Shown: positions 35,348 through 47,186, numbered from the stretch's first letter. The stretch: DNA of 64,000 nucleotides from an uncultured Lachnospiraceae bacterium (GCA_902774125.1 CACYHD010000005.1:1-64000); one strand, 5' to 3'. Numbers and translations: made by a program. The notes: generated by a model from the sequence alone, not told the origin.

Positions 35348-35983
35348 TTATTTATTTTTAAGTACTACTGTAACGTGTCTGTAAGGTTCTTCACCTTCAC
35401 TAATAGTAGTGCAGAACTTATCGTTCTGAAGAGTAGAGTGAATGATTCTTCTTTCATATGGATTCATTGGCTCTAGAGCTACAGGCTTCTTAATTCTTTT
35501 TGCCTTCTTAGCAGTATTTCTTGCTAAGTCTTCAAGTGTAGCTTTTCTTCTCTCACGATAGTTTTCTGTATCAAGTCTTACTCTGTAGAACTTGTCATCT
35601 GACTCTTTGTTTACTACTAAGCTAGTTAGGTACTGAAGTGAGTCAAGAGTCTGACCTCTCTTACCAATAAGAACACCCATGTTCTCACCAATAATTTCGA
35701 TGTTGATTGTACTTCCATCTTCTGTTTCTTCTTCGTTAACTTCAATGCTAACTGGAAGATTCATTGAGTTAAGTACTTCTTTAAGGAAACCTTTTGCAAT
35801 ATCTTTTGCATTAGCTTTTTCCCTAGCTTTGATGACTGCATTCTTTTTTCCAATACCTAGAAGACCACTTTTGCCTTCTTCAACTACTTCGTATTCAAGT
35901 TTGTCAGAAGTAATTCCTAATGATTCGCAAGCATTAGTAATTGCTTCCTCAACATTTTTTCCTTCAAAATTTTTGTATTCCAT
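35348..35983 (-). CDS. khpB: RNA-binding protein KhpB (Jag/EloR)
   Basis: The 211-residue protein has the Jag-N domain (GLLGIGKKNAVIKA), a KH-like domain with NMGVLIGKRGQTLDSLQYL and a C-terminal R3H domain (NPYERRIIHSTLQ). KhpB binds small RNAs and mRNAs with KhpA and affects cell elongation. It follows yidC by 9 bp, the usual order. AAGAGG precedes the ATG. Confidence 0.95.
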   Translation of the reverse strand: MEYKNFEGKNVEEAITNACESLGITSDKLEYEVVEEGKSGLLGIGKKNAVIKAREKANAKDIAKGFLKEVLNSMNLPVSIEVNEEETEDGSTINIEIIGENMGVLIGKRGQTLDSLQYLTSLVVNKESDDKFYRVRLDTENYRERRKATLEDLARNTAKKAKRIKKPVALEPMNPYERRIIHSTLQNDKFCTTISEGEEPYRHVTVVLKNK

Positions 35984-35992
35984 AATTACCTC

Positions 35993-37222
35993 TTACTTAT
36001 TCTTTTCATCAAAATCTTTTACCATATTAGCCTTTGCTGCAAGACCACTTCCTGAAGCTGCCTTTGCTCTAGCCTGCTCAATACGTCTTTCTTTTTCCTC
36101 GGCAGACATTTGGTCTGAATCCTTAACATCAGCTTTGGCAGTTGATGCTTTAAGAACCTGCTCTCTGTAAATGCCTTTTTTCTCTTTTTTCTTCTCAGCT
36201 TTTTTATCAGCTTTGGCTTTGCTCTCAGCAATAATAGCATCAGTTCCCTTCTTATTAAGATAAAGGTTGATAAATACCTGCTGTACCATCATTACTAATG
36301 AACCAACACACCAATATATACCGATACCAGTCTGAAGAATGTAACACATATAAATAGAGAAAATTGGCATAACGAAGTTCATAATCTTCATTGAACTTCC
36401 CATTGATCCAGCCAAGCCACCATCGGCCTGAGTAGCAGCTTTGTTCATCTTAGTAGAAAGCTGAACGCTGACGAACTGGAACAAACCAGACAAAATAGGA
36501 ATAATCATAGCTACTACTATTGAAATCATTCCCATCTTAACCATTGTGTTTGGTGAAAGACCAATATCTAGACCAAAAAAGTCGTTAATATCTTTGATTT
36601 TGCTAGCGGCACCTTTATCAGCTACTGCCAAAATATCATTGATAGTAAACTTGCCCTTCAAAGAAACATCAGAACCTCTAGCTGCTGTCAAAGCATCAAT
36701 GTACTTGTTGATGTTGCCCTTACTAGGCATACCGATTTTTTTGTGACTAAAATACTTATCGATTTGTGTAGCATTAAGACTAAAAATAACTTTCTTATAA
36801 AGTGTCTTAACTGGTGCTACGTAAGCTGGAACATTCATAATCACTCTATATAGAGCAAAAAGAATAGGCATTTGGATAATTAACTGTAGACAACTTCCTG
36901 TAGGACTAGTTCCATACTTAGCATAAACAGCTTTGATTTCTTCCTGCTGTGCCATCTGTGAAGCCTGGTCTTTTTTATCCTTATACTTCTTCTGAATTTT
37001 TTGAATTTCCGGCTGCATAACTGCATTAAGTTTACTAAACTTCTGCTGTTTAACCTGCATAGGTAGCATTAGCATTCTTACAACAATTGTAAAGAATATA
37101 ATACATATACCGATGTTATAAACACCTAAAGCAGTAAAACCGTTATAAATAAATTCAAGAATTTTTCCTAATACATAAGCAAAAGGCTGTAAAATACCTG
37201 TTTGTTGTGTTGCTAAAAACAT
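35993..37222 (-). CDS. yidC: membrane protein insertase YidC
   Basis: It inserts and folds proteins in the cytoplasmic membrane. The 409-residue product has the 60KD_IMP pattern: LEFIYNGFTALGVYNIGICI, QQKFSKLNAVMQPEIQKIQKKY with the basic cytoplasmic hairpin, and late membrane helices (YILQTGIGIYWCVGSLVMMVQ). A large external loop (about residues 145-215) and a long basic C-terminal tail rich in Lys and Ala suit ribosome contact. No lipobox is seen. It lies 17 bp after yidD. Confidence 0.94.
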   Translation of the reverse strand: MFLATQQTGILQPFAYVLGKILEFIYNGFTALGVYNIGICIIFFTIVVRMLMLPMQVKQQKFSKLNAVMQPEIQKIQKKYKDKKDQASQMAQQEEIKAVYAKYGTSPTGSCLQLIIQMPILFALYRVIMNVPAYVAPVKTLYKKVIFSLNATQIDKYFSHKKIGMPSKGNINKYIDALTAARGSDVSLKGKFTINDILAVADKGAASKIKDINDFFGLDIGLSPNTMVKMGMISIVVAMIIPILSGLFQFVSVQLSTKMNKAATQADGGLAGSMGSSMKIMNFVMPIFSIYMCYILQTGIGIYWCVGSLVMMVQQVFINLYLNKKGTDAIIAESKAKADKKAEKKKEKKGIYREQVLKASTAKADVKDSDQMSAEEKERRIEQARAKAASGSGLAAKANMVKDFDEKNK

Positions 37223-37239
37223 ACTATAAAAATCCTTCC

Positions 37240-37494
37240 TTATGGGACCGGATCATAACCACCTTCATGTAGAGGATTACATCTCAGTATTCTTCTAATA
37301 GCAAGATAAGATCCTTTGATTGGTCCGTACTTTTGTAATGCCTCTATTGCATACTGAGAACAGGTTGGTATATATCTACAATGGCTTGTTCTCTTGAGCG
37401 GAGATAAAAACTTCTTGTAGAATTTTATCAACCCTATAAATATTAATGTTATTCCCTTAGAAATATATTTAAAAATTTTTTTAATAGATTTCAT
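37240..37494 (-). CDS. yidD: membrane protein insertion efficiency factor YidD
   Basis: The 84-residue protein has a hydrophobic N-terminal helix ([20 protein letters not shown]) and the family core [19 protein letters not shown] plus [14 protein letters not shown] with its Cys residues. It sits between rnpA and yidC, the usual position. I start at ATG 37494; an in-frame TTG at 37506 is also possible because neither has a strong ribosome binding site. Confidence 0.9.
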   Translation of the reverse strand: MKSIKKIFKYISKGITLIFIGLIKFYKKFLSPLKRTSHCRYIPTCSQYAIEALQKYGPIKGSYLAIRRILRCNPLHEGGYDPVP

Positions 37495-37599
37495 TTTTAT
37501 ATACAATAGATTATTTTCTTAATTAATTGTTTTTCATAAATCAGAGAAATAAAAATTTCTTACTAATTTATCTTATATTCTGAATATAAAAACTACCAC

Positions 37600-37941
37600 C
37601 TAGTTTTCAGACAGAATACGCGAAATCTTACCTAAGTGCAAAAGCGCACTCTCGATTTCTTTGTAAGTTTTGCCAACTGCGGCACGCTTTGCCACAATGA
37701 CTATGTCTAGACCACTACTAAACATATCAATATTTAGTCTGTAACTTTCCTTGATTAAACGTTTTAGGCGATGTCTCACTACACTATTTCCTACTTTTTT
37801 GCTTACTTGAATACCTACTCTGTTATAATTACAAGCATTATCTTTAATGTACATCACTAAATATTTGTTTCCTACAGATTTGTGTTCATTAAAAACTAAC
37901 TTAAAATCTGCATTCTTTTTCAATGATTCTACTTTGTTCAT
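37600..37941 (-). CDS. rnpA: ribonuclease P protein component
   Basis: The protein subunit of RNase P, needed for tRNA 5' processing, about 113 residues long. The family signature is LVMYIKDNACNYNRVGIQVSK followed by the RNR-type motif KKVGNSVVRHRLKRLIKESYR. I chose ATG 37941; an upstream GTG at 37953 overlaps the T-run of the rpmH terminator. The ribosome binding site is weak, so translation may depend on read-through from rpmH. Confidence 0.93.
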   Translation of the reverse strand: MNKVESLKKNADFKLVFNEHKSVGNKYLVMYIKDNACNYNRVGIQVSKKVGNSVVRHRLKRLIKESYRLNIDMFSSGLDIVIVAKRAAVGKTYKEIESALLHLGKISRILSEN

Positions 37942-37954
37942 TTGTAATTTCACA

Positions 37955-37988
37955 AAAAGAAAAAAGTCACATTATAGAGAATGTGACT
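37955..37988 (-). terminator. terminator or attenuator between rpmH and rnpA
   Basis: On the minus strand AGTCACATT, loop CTCTAT and AATGTGACT form a 9-bp stem followed by TTTTTCTTTTT. The stem starts inside the rpmH stop codon, and the T-run ends 14 nt before the rnpA ATG. It likely lets rpmH be made in excess of rnpA. Confidence 0.85.
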
Positions 37989-38121
37989 AAGCTGATAATT
38001 TCTTTCTTCCTTTTGCTCTTCTAGCTGCTAAAACTTTACGTCCGCCAGCAGTTCTCATTCTTTTTCTAAAACCATGTTCTCTAGATCTCTGTCTCTTTTT
38101 TGGTTGAAATGTCATTTTCAT
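37987..38121 (-). CDS. rpmH: 50S ribosomal protein L34
   Basis: The 44-residue basic protein reads [20 protein letters not shown] then [20 protein letters not shown], the near-universal L34 sequence, and ends LSA. AAGGAGG lies 10 nt before ATG 38121. It is the first minus-strand gene left of the oriC gap, and dnaA starts 505 bp away on the other strand, the classical arrangement. Confidence 0.97.
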   Translation of the reverse strand: MKMTFQPKKRQRSREHGFRKRMRTAGGRKVLAARRAKGRKKLSA

Positions 38122-38297
38122 AACTTAGTTACCTCCTTCTCTTTCTAGTAGTAAAACATCTCTACTATGTAAGAAATTCGTAGCAATTATCAATTAAACC
38201 ATATTTTGTCATTATTTTCAACACTTTTATGGCATATTTATTAATATTTTTTAGTTATTATCATTCTATCCAAAAAAACACACCTTTTTCAATTTAA

Positions 38298-38308
38298 TTT
38301 ACATAATA
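38298..38308 (+). promoter_or_regulatory. TTTACATAATA motif copy in the oriC gap
   Basis: An 11-bp match to the recurring motif, in the same orientation on the + strand as those left of the origin. Degenerate copies in the opposite orientation lie at 38453-38464 and 38473-38485. Confidence 0.35.
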
Positions 38309-38327
38309 CTATGCAACTTAACATAAG

Positions 38328-38336
38328 TTATGCACA
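38328..38336 (+). promoter_or_regulatory. DnaA box (TTATGCACA)
   Basis: It differs from the consensus TTATCCACA at one position, which natural DnaA boxes tolerate. It is the only good match I found in the rpmH-dnaA gap. Confidence 0.6.
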
Positions 38337-38594
38337 TTTTGTTAATAAGATGTTAATAACTTTTCTTATTAACACCGTTTTTACTAGAGTTTTTGCCATT
38401 ATTAACATATTAATGTTAATAACTATGATGTATATTAACTTATTTCTATTCAATTATGTAAATCATTTGGCTATATTATGTAACCATAATTTTTATTTTC
38501 GCTGATTTTGGCTTATTTCGAGTTTCTTCCTATTATATATATATTCGATTGAAATACTTGTCAATTTGGTGTATATTATTATTGTGCGATATTT

Positions 38595-38616
38595 TGCGAA
38601 TTTTCGCATTTTTTTT
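38595..38616 (+). terminator. hairpin plus T8 immediately upstream of the dnaA ribosome binding site
   Basis: TGCGAA, TT, TTCGCA forms a 6-bp stem, followed by eight T and then AGGAGGG and the dnaA ATG at 38627. An additional TGCGA at 38585-38589 could compete for the same right arm. It looks like a leader terminator that could reduce dnaA transcription, or a stop for upstream reading. Confidence 0.65.
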
Positions 38617-38626
38617 AGGAGGGTAT

Positions 38627-39994
38627 ATGATTGAACTTGACAATAGTAAATGGCTTGAAATAATAGATTTTTTCAAAAATGAATATGATATAGCTAATGT
38701 TACCTTCTCAGTTTTTATTGAACCACTAGAATTCATTTCATATAAAGACGGAGTAATAACTCTTTGTTATTCCGGTCAAACATCATCCAATCTAGTACAA
38801 TACATAGAAAAAAAGTATCTTGCATTGCTCAAGGCTTCTGCTTTTGAAGTAACTGGAGAGAACGTAAGATTCAATATTATAATGCCTGAAGATAAGGATA
38901 CACCAGTTATTGAAGCAAGTTCTGTAGATTCTAAGCTTGATGCAAGAATCCAGGAATCTAACTTAGATAAAAAGTATACTTTTGATACTTTCGTAGTTGG
39001 TGCTAACAACAATGCAGCAAAGGTTACAGCTATGGCTGTAGCAGAAGCCCCTGGCGAAATATACAATCCACTGTACATATACGGTGGTGTAGGTCTTGGT
39101 AAGACTCACATTATCCATTCTATTGGTAATCATGTGTTGGCTAACAATGAAGACGCTAAGGTTCTATACACAACTAGTGAGAATTTCGTCAACCAAGTAA
39201 TCGACTTATTGGGTGTCAAAAACACTGAGCAGGAAGACTTTAAGGAATTCAGACGCAAGTACCGCAATGTAGATGTTCTTTTGATTGACGATATACAGTT
39301 TTTTGCCAACAAAGATAGATGTCAGGAAGAATTGTTCAACATCTTCAATGACCTACATATGAAAAACAAACAAATAGTTTTGACAAGCGATAGATTGCCT
39401 AAAGACATTGAGGATATCTCAGATAGACTTATTAACAGATTCGAGATGGGACTTTCTGTAGATATGAAAAACCCTGATTATGAAACAAGAATGGCTATCC
39501 TCAAAAACAAATCAAAGTCTTGTCCTATAGAGATTGAGCCAGAAGCACTTAGCTTTATTGCTAACAACTTTACTACTAACGTAAGAGAACTGGAAGGTTC
39601 GCTTAACAATATAACTGCTTTTGCCAAGATTGAAAGACTTAAGGTTATTACTGAAGATTTTGCCAAGTCTATATTGAAGGACAGACTAGATCCTGACAAA
39701 GAACCTACTATTACATGTGACCAGATAGTAGAAGTTGTGGCGGATCACTTCAATATTAGTAAAGCTGATATCAAATCAAAAAAGCGTAATAGTGATTTGG
39801 TTAACGCTAGACAGATCTGTATGTATCTATGCCGCAAGCTAACTGATGAAAAGCTAGATACAATAGCAAAGGAACTTAACAAGAAATCTCATAGAACAGT
39901 TCTTTATAGTTATGAGACAGTTCAGAATGAATTGCTAACAGATGCTAAGATGCAAAAAGATATCAATATCATTACTAAGAAAATAGGAAAATAA
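38627..39994 (+). CDS. dnaA: chromosomal replication initiator DnaA
   Basis: It unwinds oriC and recruits the helicase. The 455-residue protein has domain I (MIELDNSKWLEIIDFFKNEY), an AAA+ domain with Walker A GGVGLGKTHI and Walker B VLLIDDIQF, and a C-terminal DNA-binding domain: ICMYLCRKLTDEKLDTIAKE followed by KKSHRTVLY. I start at ATG 38627 with AGGAGGG 4 nt upstream; an earlier ATG at 38549 adds a non-homologous hydrophobic stretch. A hairpin with a T-run lies just before the ribosome binding site. Confidence 0.97.
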   Translation: MIELDNSKWLEIIDFFKNEYDIANVTFSVFIEPLEFISYKDGVITLCYSGQTSSNLVQYIEKKYLALLKASAFEVTGENVRFNIIMPEDKDTPVIEASSVDSKLDARIQESNLDKKYTFDTFVVGANNNAAKVTAMAVAEAPGEIYNPLYIYGGVGLGKTHIIHSIGNHVLANNEDAKVLYTTSENFVNQVIDLLGVKNTEQEDFKEFRRKYRNVDVLLIDDIQFFANKDRCQEELFNIFNDLHMKNKQIVLTSDRLPKDIEDISDRLINRFEMGLSVDMKNPDYETRMAILKNKSKSCPIEIEPEALSFIANNFTTNVRELEGSLNNITAFAKIERLKVITEDFAKSILKDRLDPDKEPTITCDQIVEVVADHFNISKADIKSKKRNSDLVNARQICMYLCRKLTDEKLDTIAKELNKKSHRTVLYSYETVQNELLTDAKMQKDINIITKKIGK

Positions 39995-40159
39995 ATAACT
40001 GTTAATAAATAATGACTTATTGAAAAGTTATTGTACACGAAAAAACAATAACTTTTGCCCATTTTATCTGGGCTAGAGTGAGTTATTATCATATTAACAG
40101 CCCTTATTATTACTATTATTATATATATAATATATTTATTTATACGAAGGAGAGCTCCA
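39995..40159. other. AT-rich dnaA-dnaN gap with inverted repeats
   Basis: The gap has an 11-bp inverted repeat AAAAGTTATTG/CAATAACTTTT (40023-40056), a short GCCC/GGGC hairpin, and a TTATTATTACTATTATTA stretch leading into TATATATAATATA. It could be a dnaA terminator and part of the origin unwinding zone. No good DnaA box was seen here. Confidence 0.5.
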
Positions 40160-41290
40160 ATGAAATTAATTTTTAAGAAATCGGATTTAACAGAAAGCAT
40201 TAATATTGTAATGAAAGCTATCTCTAATAAGCCAGCTATGCCTATAATGGAATGTATTCTTATTGATGCTACAGAAGGAATTATTAAGTTCAGTTCTAAC
40301 GATATGGAATTAGCTATCGAGACTATAGTTAATGGAGATATTGTTGAACCTGGTAGAGTAGCAATTGATGCTAAGGTATTCTCAGATATTATTAGAAAAC
40401 TTCCTGGTGATGAAGTTACATTATTAATGGATAATGATTCTAAGGTTATAATTGAAAGCAATCAGGCTAAGTTTAATATTCTTACAAAGGATGCTGAAGA
40501 CTTTTCACCACTTCCTTCTATTGAAAGAGATAAGATGATTAGTATTTCTCAATATACACTTAAGGAAATGATTAATCAGACTATTTTTGCAATCGATGAT
40601 TCAGAAAAAGGAAAGATGCTTAACGGCGAGAGATTCGAAATCAAAGGAGACAAAATCAAAGTCGTTGCATTAGATAAGTTCAGAATTGCAATTAGAAGTG
40701 TAGAGATTAATGAAGAATATGAAGACTTCACTGTTGTTATTCCAGGTAAAGCTTTAAATGAAATAAGCAAAATTCTTACAGGAGAGATGGATAGCCTAGT
40801 AAATATTTATTTCTCTAACAATTATGTTTTATTCGAGTTCGATGACACATTAGTTCTTTCAAGATTGATCGACAATGCCTCATTGTTTGATACAGACAAG
40901 ATGCTTAGCAACGATTACAACACTAAGATGAACATCAATAGAAAAGAATTAATGAACTGTATAGATAGAGCGACTCTTCTTAATAAAGAAGGCGAAAACA
41001 AACCTGTGCTACTTACAATTAAGGAAGACCAGTTAGAGCTATCAATCAACACTGTTCTTGGAACAATGAATGAAGTTATTCCTATTGTAAGAGAAGGTAG
41101 AGAGCAGATGGTTGCATTCAATCCTAAATTCTTGATCGATATTCTAAGAGTTTTGGAAGATGAAACTGTAAGCTTGTATTTCACTAATTCTAAGGCACCT
41201 TGCTTCATCAGAAACGAGGATAACAGCTACATCTATATCGTGCTTCCAGTAATTTTGATGGAGGATGTTGATTATGGAAATAACAATTAG
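40160..41290 (+). CDS. dnaN: DNA polymerase III beta subunit (sliding clamp)
   Basis: The 376-residue protein forms the dimeric ring that tethers polymerase. It shows the three-domain clamp pattern: MKLIFKKSDLTESINIVMKA at the N terminus, the NIVMKAISNKPAMPIMECIL block, and the C-terminal IYIVLPVILMEDV instead of the more common MPMRL ending. AAGGAGAG precedes ATG 40160. The S4-domain gene overlaps its end. Confidence 0.96.
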   Translation: MKLIFKKSDLTESINIVMKAISNKPAMPIMECILIDATEGIIKFSSNDMELAIETIVNGDIVEPGRVAIDAKVFSDIIRKLPGDEVTLLMDNDSKVIIESNQAKFNILTKDAEDFSPLPSIERDKMISISQYTLKEMINQTIFAIDDSEKGKMLNGERFEIKGDKIKVVALDKFRIAIRSVEINEEYEDFTVVIPGKALNEISKILTGEMDSLVNIYFSNNYVLFEFDDTLVLSRLIDNASLFDTDKMLSNDYNTKMNINRKELMNCIDRATLLNKEGENKPVLLTIKEDQLELSINTVLGTMNEVIPIVREGREQMVAFNPKFLIDILRVLEDETVSLYFTNSKAPCFIRNEDNSYIYIVLPVILMEDVDYGNNN

Positions 41291-41477
41291 AGATGAGTAT
41301 ATCAAACTAGGACAGGCCATGAAGTTAGCCGGAATAGTTTCATCAGGAGTTGATGCTAAGTTTCTAATAACTGATGGACTTGTCAAGGTTAATGGAGAAG
41401 TAGAAACAAGAAGGGGCAAAAAATTATATCCCGGCGACACATTTGAGTTCGAAGGAGATGTAGTTACTGTTAAATAA
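41274..41477 (+). CDS. yaaA: RNA-binding S4 domain protein (YaaA/RlbA)
   Basis: The 67-residue protein is a single S4-like RNA-binding domain: IKLGQAMKLAGIVSSGVDAK, then GLVKVNGEVETRRGKKLYPG. Its place between dnaN and recF is conserved in Firmicutes; the role is probably linked to ribosome assembly or RNA binding. It overlaps the last 17 bp of dnaN, and its ribosome binding site (GGAGG) lies inside dnaN, which implies coupled translation. Confidence 0.9.
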   Translation: MEITIRDEYIKLGQAMKLAGIVSSGVDAKFLITDGLVKVNGEVETRRGKKLYPGDTFEFEGDVVTVK

Positions 41478-41485
41478 TTTAAGAA

Positions 41486-42574
41486 ATGATAGTTAAAGAA
41501 ATTGAGCTAAAAAATTTCAGAAATTATAAAACATTAGATTTGGGTTTTGACGAACACATCAACATATTATATGGAGATAATGCTCAGGGTAAAACCAATG
41601 TTTTGGAATCTATATATATGTGTAGCACTACCAAGTCTCACAGAAGTAACAAGGACTTAGAACTTATCAAGTTTGATAAAAAAGAAGGTCACATTAAGTT
41701 ACATGTTGAGAAAAAAGGTAAGAACTACAGAATAGATGTCCATCTCAAAAAAAACAAAAGTAAAGGAATAGCAATAAATGGTATTCCTATAAAAAAAGCA
41801 AGTGATTTGTTTGGTGTTTTTAATGTTATATTTTTCTCTCCAGAGGATTTGAGCATAATTAAGAGTGGTCCATCAGAGAGACGTAAATTTTTGGATATAG
41901 AATTATGTCAATTAGATAAAATATATGTTCACAACCTTATTAATTACAACAAAATTCTCAACCAGAGAAACAAACTACTCAAGGATATTTACAATAACAG
42001 CAATTTGATTGAGACTTTGGATGTGTGGGACATACAACTGGCATCATACGGCAAAGAGATAATCAAAAAAAGACGAGAGTTTATTAAAAACATAAATACT
42101 ATTTTGGAACCAATCCACAAAAAAATAACAAACGGTGAAGTAATCAGAATAGAGTACAACAACAATTGCGACGAAGAATTGATTTATGACAATCTTCTAA
42201 AAAACAGAGATAGAGATCTCAAATACAAAACAACTTCAGTTGGACCTCACAGAGATGATATGTCATTCATAAGTGATGATATTAACTTGCGAGTGTATGG
42301 TTCACAGGGACAACAAAGAACTGCAGCTTTGTCTCTCAAACTATCAGAGATTGAGCTGGTAAAAAGACAAATAGGTGATACACCTGTTTTACTCCTAGAT
42401 GATGTAATGTCGGAGCTTGACTCTAAGAGACAAAAACATCTTCTAGACAGTCTGGATGACATACAGACTATTATCACATGCACAGGTCTGGATGATTTTA
42501 TCGAAAACAGATTTAGCATGGATAAGATTTATCAAGTAGATAGTGGCAATATTGAAGAATATATTAATAATTAA
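41486..42574 (+). CDS. recF: DNA replication and repair protein RecF
   Basis: The 362-residue protein has the SMC-like ATPase layout: KEIELKNFRNYKTLDLGF, Walker A GDNAQGKTNVLESIY, the signature region YGSQGQQRTAALSLKLSEIE and Walker B VLLLDDVMSELD. RecF helps load RecA at gaps. It starts 8 bp after the S4-domain gene and 24 bp before gyrB in the same operon. Confidence 0.95.
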   Translation: MIVKEIELKNFRNYKTLDLGFDEHINILYGDNAQGKTNVLESIYMCSTTKSHRSNKDLELIKFDKKEGHIKLHVEKKGKNYRIDVHLKKNKSKGIAINGIPIKKASDLFGVFNVIFFSPEDLSIIKSGPSERRKFLDIELCQLDKIYVHNLINYNKILNQRNKLLKDIYNNSNLIETLDVWDIQLASYGKEIIKKRREFIKNINTILEPIHKKITNGEVIRIEYNNNCDEELIYDNLLKNRDRDLKYKTTSVGPHRDDMSFISDDINLRVYGSQGQQRTAALSLKLSEIELVKRQIGDTPVLLLDDVMSELDSKRQKHLLDSLDDIQTIITCTGLDDFIENRFSMDKIYQVDSGNIEEYINN

Positions 42575-44530
<1,956 letters not shown>

Positions 44531-44542
44531 TTTTGCCTGCGG

Positions 44543-44555
44543 TATTATGTAAACC
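44543..44555 (+). promoter_or_regulatory. recurring motif (TATTATGTAAACC) before gyrA
   Basis: The + strand reads TATTATGTAAACC, 54 nt upstream of the gyrA start in the 79-bp gyrB-gyrA gap. It has the same orientation toward the gene as the copies before serS, parB and rsmG. Confidence 0.5.
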
Positions 44556-44609
44556 ACAGCAAAAACAAAAAGTAAACCATAAAATTCGTAAATGCGAATA
44601 GGAGAAGAT

Positions 44610-47177
44610 ATGGAAGATAATATTTTTGACAAAATAAATGATGTAGATCTGAAAGATACCATGGAAAAATCTTATATCGATTATGCCATGAGCGTTATAG
44701 CTTCACGTGCATTGCCAGATGTAAGAGACGGTCTTAAGCCGGTTCAGCGAAGAATACTTCACTCCATGGTAGAACTTAACAACGGACCAGATAAGCCACA
44801 CAGAAAATGTGCCCGTATCGTCGGTGATACAATGGGTAAATATCACCCACACGGTGACAGTTCTATTTATGGTGCTTTGGTTAACATGGCTCAGGAATGG
44901 AACACTAGATATCCATTAGTTGATGGTCATGGTAACTTTGGTTCTACTGACGGTGACGGCGCTGCTGCCATGCGTTATACAGAGGCTAGACTAAGCAAGA
45001 TTTCTATGGAATTAGTTGCTGATATCAAGAAGGATACAGTAGACTTTGCTCCTAACTTTGACGAGACAGAGAAGGAGCCTACAGTACTTCCAGCTAGATA
45101 TCCCAACTTACTAGTTAACGGTACTAGCGGTATCGCGGTAGGTATGGCTACTAATATTCCACCACACAACCTAACAGAAGCAATCGATGCTATCGTTAAG
45201 ATTATTGATAATCAGATTGATGAGGATAGAGATACTACTATCGAAGAGATTATGGATATAATCAAAGGACCTGATTATCCAACTGGTGGTACTATTCTAG
45301 GTCGCGCCGGAATTGAAGAAGCTTACAGAACAGGTCGTGGCAAGATTGTTACAAGAGCGGTTTCTGAGATTGAGACAATGGATAATGGCAAGAGCAGAAT
45401 TATTGTAACTGAGCTTCCATACATGGTTAACAAAGCTAAGCTAGTTGAAAAAATAGCAATGCTTCATAGGGACAAAAAGATTGATGGAATAACAGACCTA
45501 AGAGATGAAACTAACAAAGATGGTACTCGAGTAGTTATCGAACTAAGAAAAGATGCCAATGCTAATGTTATTCTCAATCAGTTATACAAGCATACACAGC
45601 TACAGGATTCTTTCGGTGTAATTATGCTAGCACTAGTTAACGGAGAGCCTAAGGTTCTCAACTTGCTACAGATGCTAATGCATTATCTAGATCACCAAAA
45701 AGAAGTAGTAACAAGACGTACTAAGTACGATCTTAATAAAGCAGAAGAGAGAGCTCATATTATCGAAGGTCTACTTATCGCCATCGATAATATCGATGAG
45801 GTAATTAGAATAGTTCGAAACTCTCATACAACTCAGGATGCCAAGGACAGCTTGATTAAGAGATTTGGTCTAAGTGATGCACAGGCACAGGCTATCGTTG
45901 ATATGCGTATCAGACAGCTAACAGGTCTAGCCAAGGAAGATCTAGAAAATGAGTTGGCTGAGCTCAAAGAAAAGATTGATTATTACAAAGCTATCCTAGC
46001 TGATGAGAAAAAACTTCTAGGTGTTATAAAGGAAGAAATTGAAATAATCAAAGAAAAATATGGTGATGAGAGAAGAACAACTATCGGTATCGATCCAGGT
46101 GATCTTTCTAACGAGGATCTAATTCCTAGAGAAGATACAGTAGTTGCTATGACTAACCTAGGTTATATCAAGCGTATGACTCTAGATAACTTTAAGTCAC
46201 AAAACCGTGGTGGTAAGGGTATCAAGGGTATGCAGACTATAAACGATGACTACATCAAAGAAATGTTTATGGTTAGCACACATGACTTTATACTGTTCAT
46301 TACTAACACAGGTAGAATATATAAGATGAAGTGTTATCAGATTCCAGAGGCTAGTAGAACAGCTAGAGGTATTGCGGTTATCAACTTACTTCAGCTCAAA
46401 CCTGGCGAGTATATTTCTGGAATGGTTGCTATGAAGGACTTCGAAGAAGATAAGTATCTAGTAATGGCAACTAAAAATGGTACTATCAAGAAGACTGGTC
46501 TAATGCAGTATGTCAACATTAGAACTAGTGGTATCCAGGCTATCTCACTAAGAGAGGGAGACGAACTAAGAGATGTTCATATCCTAGAGTCTGACGATAA
46601 CATTATGATCTTTACTAAGAATGGTCATGCTATTAGATTTAAGACTAGCGATGTCAGAGAGACAGGACGTTCTGCTATGGGTGTTAAGGGTATCGAACTT
46701 AACGCTGGCGATGAGGTTATCTCAATGCAGGCAGAGTCAATGGGCGACCATATGCTTATCGTATCAGCTAACGGTTATGGTAAGAGAACTGCGTTCGATG
46801 AGTTCAAGTTACAAAACCGTGGCGGTAAGGGTGTTAAGGCATATAAGATTACTGACAAGACTGGCGAGGTAGTCGGTGCCAAGGCAGTAAGCCCAGGCGA
46901 TGAAATAATGATGATTACTAACGAGGGTATCATTATAAGAATGGGCGTCGATGATATTTCTATTTTAGGACGTGTAACACTAGGTGTTAAACTTATGAAT
47001 ACTGGTAAGGATGATGATGTAGTCGTAGCTAGTATTACCAAGGTAGTAGAAGAAGAATCTGACGATGATGAAAACAATGATGGCGAGGTTGTTTTGAACG
47101 GAAATGCAGAAGTAACTGAAGCTGAGGAAAATACAGAAATAACTGAAGCGGAAGATAATACAGAAGCATCTGAATAA
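44610..47177 (+). CDS. gyrA: DNA gyrase subunit A
   Basis: The 855-residue subunit has [19 protein letters not shown], the quinolone region [16 protein letters not shown], the DNA-cleaving Tyr in [11 protein letters not shown] and the C-terminal beta-pinwheel with [11 protein letters not shown] (GyrA box). The quinolone region has GDSSIYG, with Gly where E. coli has Asp87; I believe this is common in Lachnospiraceae and not a resistance change. The last ~45 residues form an acidic tail with repeated [12 protein letters not shown] units. AGGAG lies before ATG 44610. Confidence 0.97.
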   Translation: MEDNIFDKINDVDLKDTMEKSYIDYAMSVIASRALPDVRDGLKPVQRRILHSMVELNNGPDKPHRKCARIVGDTMGKYHPHGDSSIYGALVNMAQEWNTRYPLVDGHGNFGSTDGDGAAAMRYTEARLSKISMELVADIKKDTVDFAPNFDETEKEPTVLPARYPNLLVNGTSGIAVGMATNIPPHNLTEAIDAIVKIIDNQIDEDRDTTIEEIMDIIKGPDYPTGGTILGRAGIEEAYRTGRGKIVTRAVSEIETMDNGKSRIIVTELPYMVNKAKLVEKIAMLHRDKKIDGITDLRDETNKDGTRVVIELRKDANANVILNQLYKHTQLQDSFGVIMLALVNGEPKVLNLLQMLMHYLDHQKEVVTRRTKYDLNKAEERAHIIEGLLIAIDNIDEVIRIVRNSHTTQDAKDSLIKRFGLSDAQAQAIVDMRIRQLTGLAKEDLENELAELKEKIDYYKAILADEKKLLGVIKEEIEIIKEKYGDERRTTIGIDPGDLSNEDLIPREDTVVAMTNLGYIKRMTLDNFKSQNRGGKGIKGMQTINDDYIKEMFMVSTHDFILFITNTGRIYKMKCYQIPEASRTARGIAVINLLQLKPGEYISGMVAMKDFEEDKYLVMATKNGTIKKTGLMQYVNIRTSGIQAISLREGDELRDVHILESDDNIMIFTKNGHAIRFKTSDVRETGRSAMGVKGIELNAGDEVISMQAESMGDHMLIVSANGYGKRTAFDEFKLQNRGGKGVKAYKITDKTGEVVGAKAVSPGDEIMMITNEGIIIRMGVDDISILGRVTLGVKLMNTGKDDDVVVASITKVVEEESDDDENNDGEVVLNGNAEVTEAEENTEITEAEDNTEASE

Positions 47178-47186
47178 TAACAATTA

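Larger units (their letters stand above)
38122..38626. other. likely oriC gap between rpmH and dnaA
   Basis: This 505-bp, very AT-rich gap has no gene. It divides oppositely transcribed housekeeping genes, which is the signature of a bacterial origin. It contains one DnaA-box-like site (TTATGCACA, 38328-38336, differing from TTATCCACA at one position), several TTAATA/TTAACA stretches, three ATTATGTAA-type motif copies (38298-38308, 38453-38464, 38473-38485) and a hairpin at the dnaA end. A second AT-rich gap follows dnaA. Only one DnaA box was found by eye, so the exact unwinding site is uncertain. Confidence 0.7.

Noticed and set aside
37507-37599. Possible RNA gene between yidD and rnpA
   Set aside because: Only 93 bp, AT-rich, with no stable hairpin or recognisable RNA.
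44850-44890. Gly at the position of E. coli GyrA Asp87 as a resistance mutation
   Set aside because: I believe this Gly is natural in many Lachnospiraceae, so it gives no support for acquired resistance.
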